Source: Anaerolineae bacterium
Lineage (GTDB): Bacteria; Chloroflexota; Anaerolineae; B4-G1
DNA: 5,116 nucleotides
Assembly (NCBI GenBank): GCA_030620125.1
Contig: JAUXFI010000153.1
Location: forward strand, 1-5,116
Direction: 5' to 3'
In this document: positions 5,088 to 5,116 of the stretch, piece by piece
Layout of the letters: the number at the start of each line of letters is the position of its first letter
How positions within the stretch are numbered: the stretch's first letter is position 1
Notes under the pieces: model-generated
What the model was told of the DNA's origin: nothing
Seen by the model: only the letters and a program-made list of their open reading frames with translations
Databases searched by the model: none
Position numbers and translations under genes: made by a program

Positions 5088-5116
5088 GTTTGCGGGCGGC
5101 TTTGCCGCCCGCAAAC
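5088..5116 (+). terminator. Perfect 13-bp GC-rich hairpin downstream of the GIY-YIG/Nudix gene, possible terminator
   Basis: GTTTGCGGGCGGC (5088-5100) and its exact complement (5104-5116) enclose a TTT loop, 58 bases after the stop codon. The window ends at the last base of the stem, so a following T-run cannot be checked. The stem is preceded by a run of six G (5083-5088), so pairing may extend if C residues follow. Position and strength fit an intrinsic terminator for the rightward genes; a dispersed palindromic repeat is the alternative. Confidence 0.5.

Noticed and set aside
5029..5116. Possible next gene starting at a GTG that overlaps the GIY-YIG/Nudix stop codon, with GGAGGAG eight bases upstream
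   Set aside because: The frame stays open to the window edge, but it runs through the perfect hairpin and shows no recognisable protein sequence. The purine-rich stretch also encodes the Met-Glu-Glu-Arg end of the fusion protein. It cannot be decided without more sequence.
1..5116. tRNA or rRNA genes
   Set aside because: I saw no cloverleaf with a TTCRA-type T-arm and no rRNA-like conserved blocks on either strand by eye; a tRNAscan-SE or Infernal run would settle this.

Overview
This is a GC-rich bacterial window with five protein genes in two divergent groups, separated by an AT-richer, repeat-laden intergenic region of about 535 bases. Nothing in it fixes the taxon. GC-rich coding DNA, the gene families and the palindromic and tandem intergenic repeats would suit an environmental bacterium such as a member of the Chloroflexota, but that is a weak inference. 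The right edge coincides exactly with the base of a perfect hairpin, as happens when an assembly breaks at a repeat.

Left part, minus strand (2885 down to 1): an apparent three-gene operon encodes a DAO-type FAD-dependent amine/amino-acid oxidoreductase, an ornithine cyclodeaminase/mu-crystallin family NAD(P)-dependent enzyme, and a second DAO-type oxidoreductase that runs off the left edge. The gaps are 38 and 59 bases and each gene has a good Shine-Dalgarno sequence. The two flavoproteins are collinear paralogues. Together the genes suggest catabolism or interconversion of a secondary or cyclic amino acid (sarcosine-, proline- or opine-like) through imine chemistry. The substrate cannot be read from the sequence.

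Middle (2886-3420): no protein gene. It holds, left to right, a 161-base nested palindrome that looks like a small non-autonomous transposable element (MITE) with TA at both ends; a 21-base tandem repeat; a good minus-strand promoter candidate facing the oxidoreductase operon; a good plus-strand promoter candidate facing the other way; and a perfect 15-bp inverted repeat in the predicted leader of the rightward genes.

Right part, plus strand (3421-5029): an uncharacterised multi-pass membrane protein with a visible internal duplication is followed 25 bases later by an unusual fusion protein. The fusion joins a GIY-YIG nuclease-like domain to a four-cysteine zinc ribbon and a Nudix hydrolase domain. 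The two genes are probably co-transcribed, and the hairpin at 5088-5116 may end the transcript. The fusion, the duplicated membrane protein and the nested palindrome are the items most worth a second look.
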